Below are positions 5,910 to 6,476 of a stretch of 6,476 bases of DNA, one piece after another. How positions within the stretch are numbered: the stretch's first letter is position 1; the number at the start of each line of letters is the position of its first letter. The translations under genes were made by a program, and so were the position numbers. Under the pieces are notes generated by a model, which was not told the DNA's origin, made no database searches, and saw nothing but the letters and a program-made list of their open reading frames with translations. The stretch is from contig JAITKZ010000075.1 in assembly GCA_031278115.1 (NCBI GenBank), positions 1 to 6,476 on the forward strand, in the 5' to 3' direction. This DNA is from Endomicrobium sp. (GTDB lineage: Bacteria > Elusimicrobiota > Endomicrobiia > Endomicrobiales > Endomicrobiaceae).

Positions 5910-6476
5910 TTATTTTTCCATTATCAATATATATTCCGTTGGATAAACAGAAATCTTATTTTTATCGCTCATTCTCGCAAACTTGCCCGTTTTTTCATCT
6001 CTAAAAGACGGCAAATTTTTTGAAGGAATTTCTCTTTTGATAATATCAACAAGTCTTAATCCCAAATTCTGTAATTGCTCGGCAAAAACTTCGGCATTTA
6101 ATATCTCAACACCCTTTAAACTGGTATTGCCTATGACAATACAAGTTTTTCCGACTTCTTTTAACATCCTTTTCATCTCAATAAAAACCTGATTCATTTC
6201 ACTAAAATAAGTAGAAACTTCTTCTGCGATTTTTTTATCTTTTTTTAGCAATTCATTCTTTATTTTTTCAGCAAGCTCACTATTTAAAATCAAATCTTTT
6301 TTGTTGTGATAAGAAGTGCCAATAAACCTTTTGCGAAAATCGTTTAAATTTTTCGTGTATTCCAACCACAAAGCTGTTAGTTGGTGTAAATCTGCATATT
6401 CATAAGAGGTAACATAAGGTGGCGATGTGACAATTAAACTAACGGAATTATCTTTGGTAGGGACAATTCTAGCGTC
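5910..6476 (-). CDS. DNA methyltransferase of the type II system, TSPPY type (5' end cut by window edge)
   Basis: The frame is open from the right edge to the TAA at 5910-5912 (188 codons). The TTG at 6371 is internal, since the catalytic motif lies upstream of it: TSPPY at partial residues 17-21, then TSYEYADLHQL. S/T-SPPY is motif IV of amino-methyltransferases and is most common in those making N4-methylcytosine; N6-adenine cannot be excluded. It is preceded by DARIVPTKDNSVSLI (motif III region) and followed by CIVIGNTS (motif V-like strand) and a C-terminal TEYILIMEK strand. No S-adenosylmethionine-binding FxGxG motif follows, so motif I must lie in the missing N-terminal part. It methylates the sites cut by the downstream endonuclease and acts on chromosomal DNA. 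No controller (C) protein or promoter lies in the window. Coiled, Lys/Glu-rich sequence at about residues 58-90 may belong to target recognition. Confidence 0.85.
   Translation of the reverse strand, partial: DARIVPTKDNSVSLIVTSPPYVTSYEYADLHQLTALWLEYTKNLNDFRKRFIGTSYHNKKDLILNSELAEKIKNELLKKDKKIAEEVSTYFSEMNQVFIEMKRMLKEVGKTCIVIGNTSLKGVEILNAEVFAEQLQNLGLRLVDIIKREIPSKNLPSFRDEKTGKFARMSDKNKISVYPTEYILIMEK

Noticed and set aside
5631..6192. Plus-strand open frames across the endonuclease and methyltransferase
   Set aside because: They are antisense to genes with recognisable motifs and have no matching features of their own.
1..6476. CRISPR array, riboswitch or complete insertion sequence
   Set aside because: No regularly spaced long repeats, no recognisable aptamer, and no transposase or paired terminal repeats flanking one were seen on either strand.

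Overview
The window is AT-rich bacterial DNA with compact, mostly minus-strand genes, interrupted by a stretch of eroded genes around a tRNA. The many A/T homopolymers, the restriction-modification (R-M) genes both intact and dead, and the decayed integrase suggest a low-GC bacterium with a shrinking or host-associated genome. An Elusimicrobia/Endomicrobium-like symbiont would fit, but that is a guess from overall character and not from a marker gene.

Layout. At 1-1101 (+) is the 3' part of a U32-family (TrhP/YrrO-like) tRNA-modification protein, cut by the left edge. It converges on an intact ABC-F ATPase at 1174-2577 (-), which has an extended -10 promoter so close to the start codon that its mRNA should be leaderless or nearly so. 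From 2758 to about 3647 (-) lies a gene graveyard. One part is a gene resembling the region upstream of the Abi_C domain in abortive-infection proteins, broken by one shift in an A8 run. The other is a heavily eroded DNA-methyltransferase-like remnant whose C-terminal 60 codons are still readable. A tRNA-Arg(ACG) at 3748-3821 (-) with a perfect 10-bp hairpin at its 3' end separates this from a second defence block. That block (4003-6476, -) consists of a tyrosine-recombinase integrase broken by three one-base shifts, a PD-(D/E)xK type II restriction endonuclease of CCGG-family/BsaWI-like appearance, and, 4 bases upstream of it, the C-terminal part of a TSPPY-type DNA methyltransferase that runs off the right edge.

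How it fits together. The methyltransferase and endonuclease form a plausible working type II R-M operon. With the dead integrase and the neighbouring tRNA they look like the end of an integrated element that can no longer move. The older, more decayed methyltransferase and Abi-like fragments on the other side of the tRNA suggest repeated gain and loss of defence genes at this site. At least five apparent one-base indels (four losses, one gain) sit in A-runs, so true decay, homopolymer sequencing error and transcriptional slippage must be told apart.
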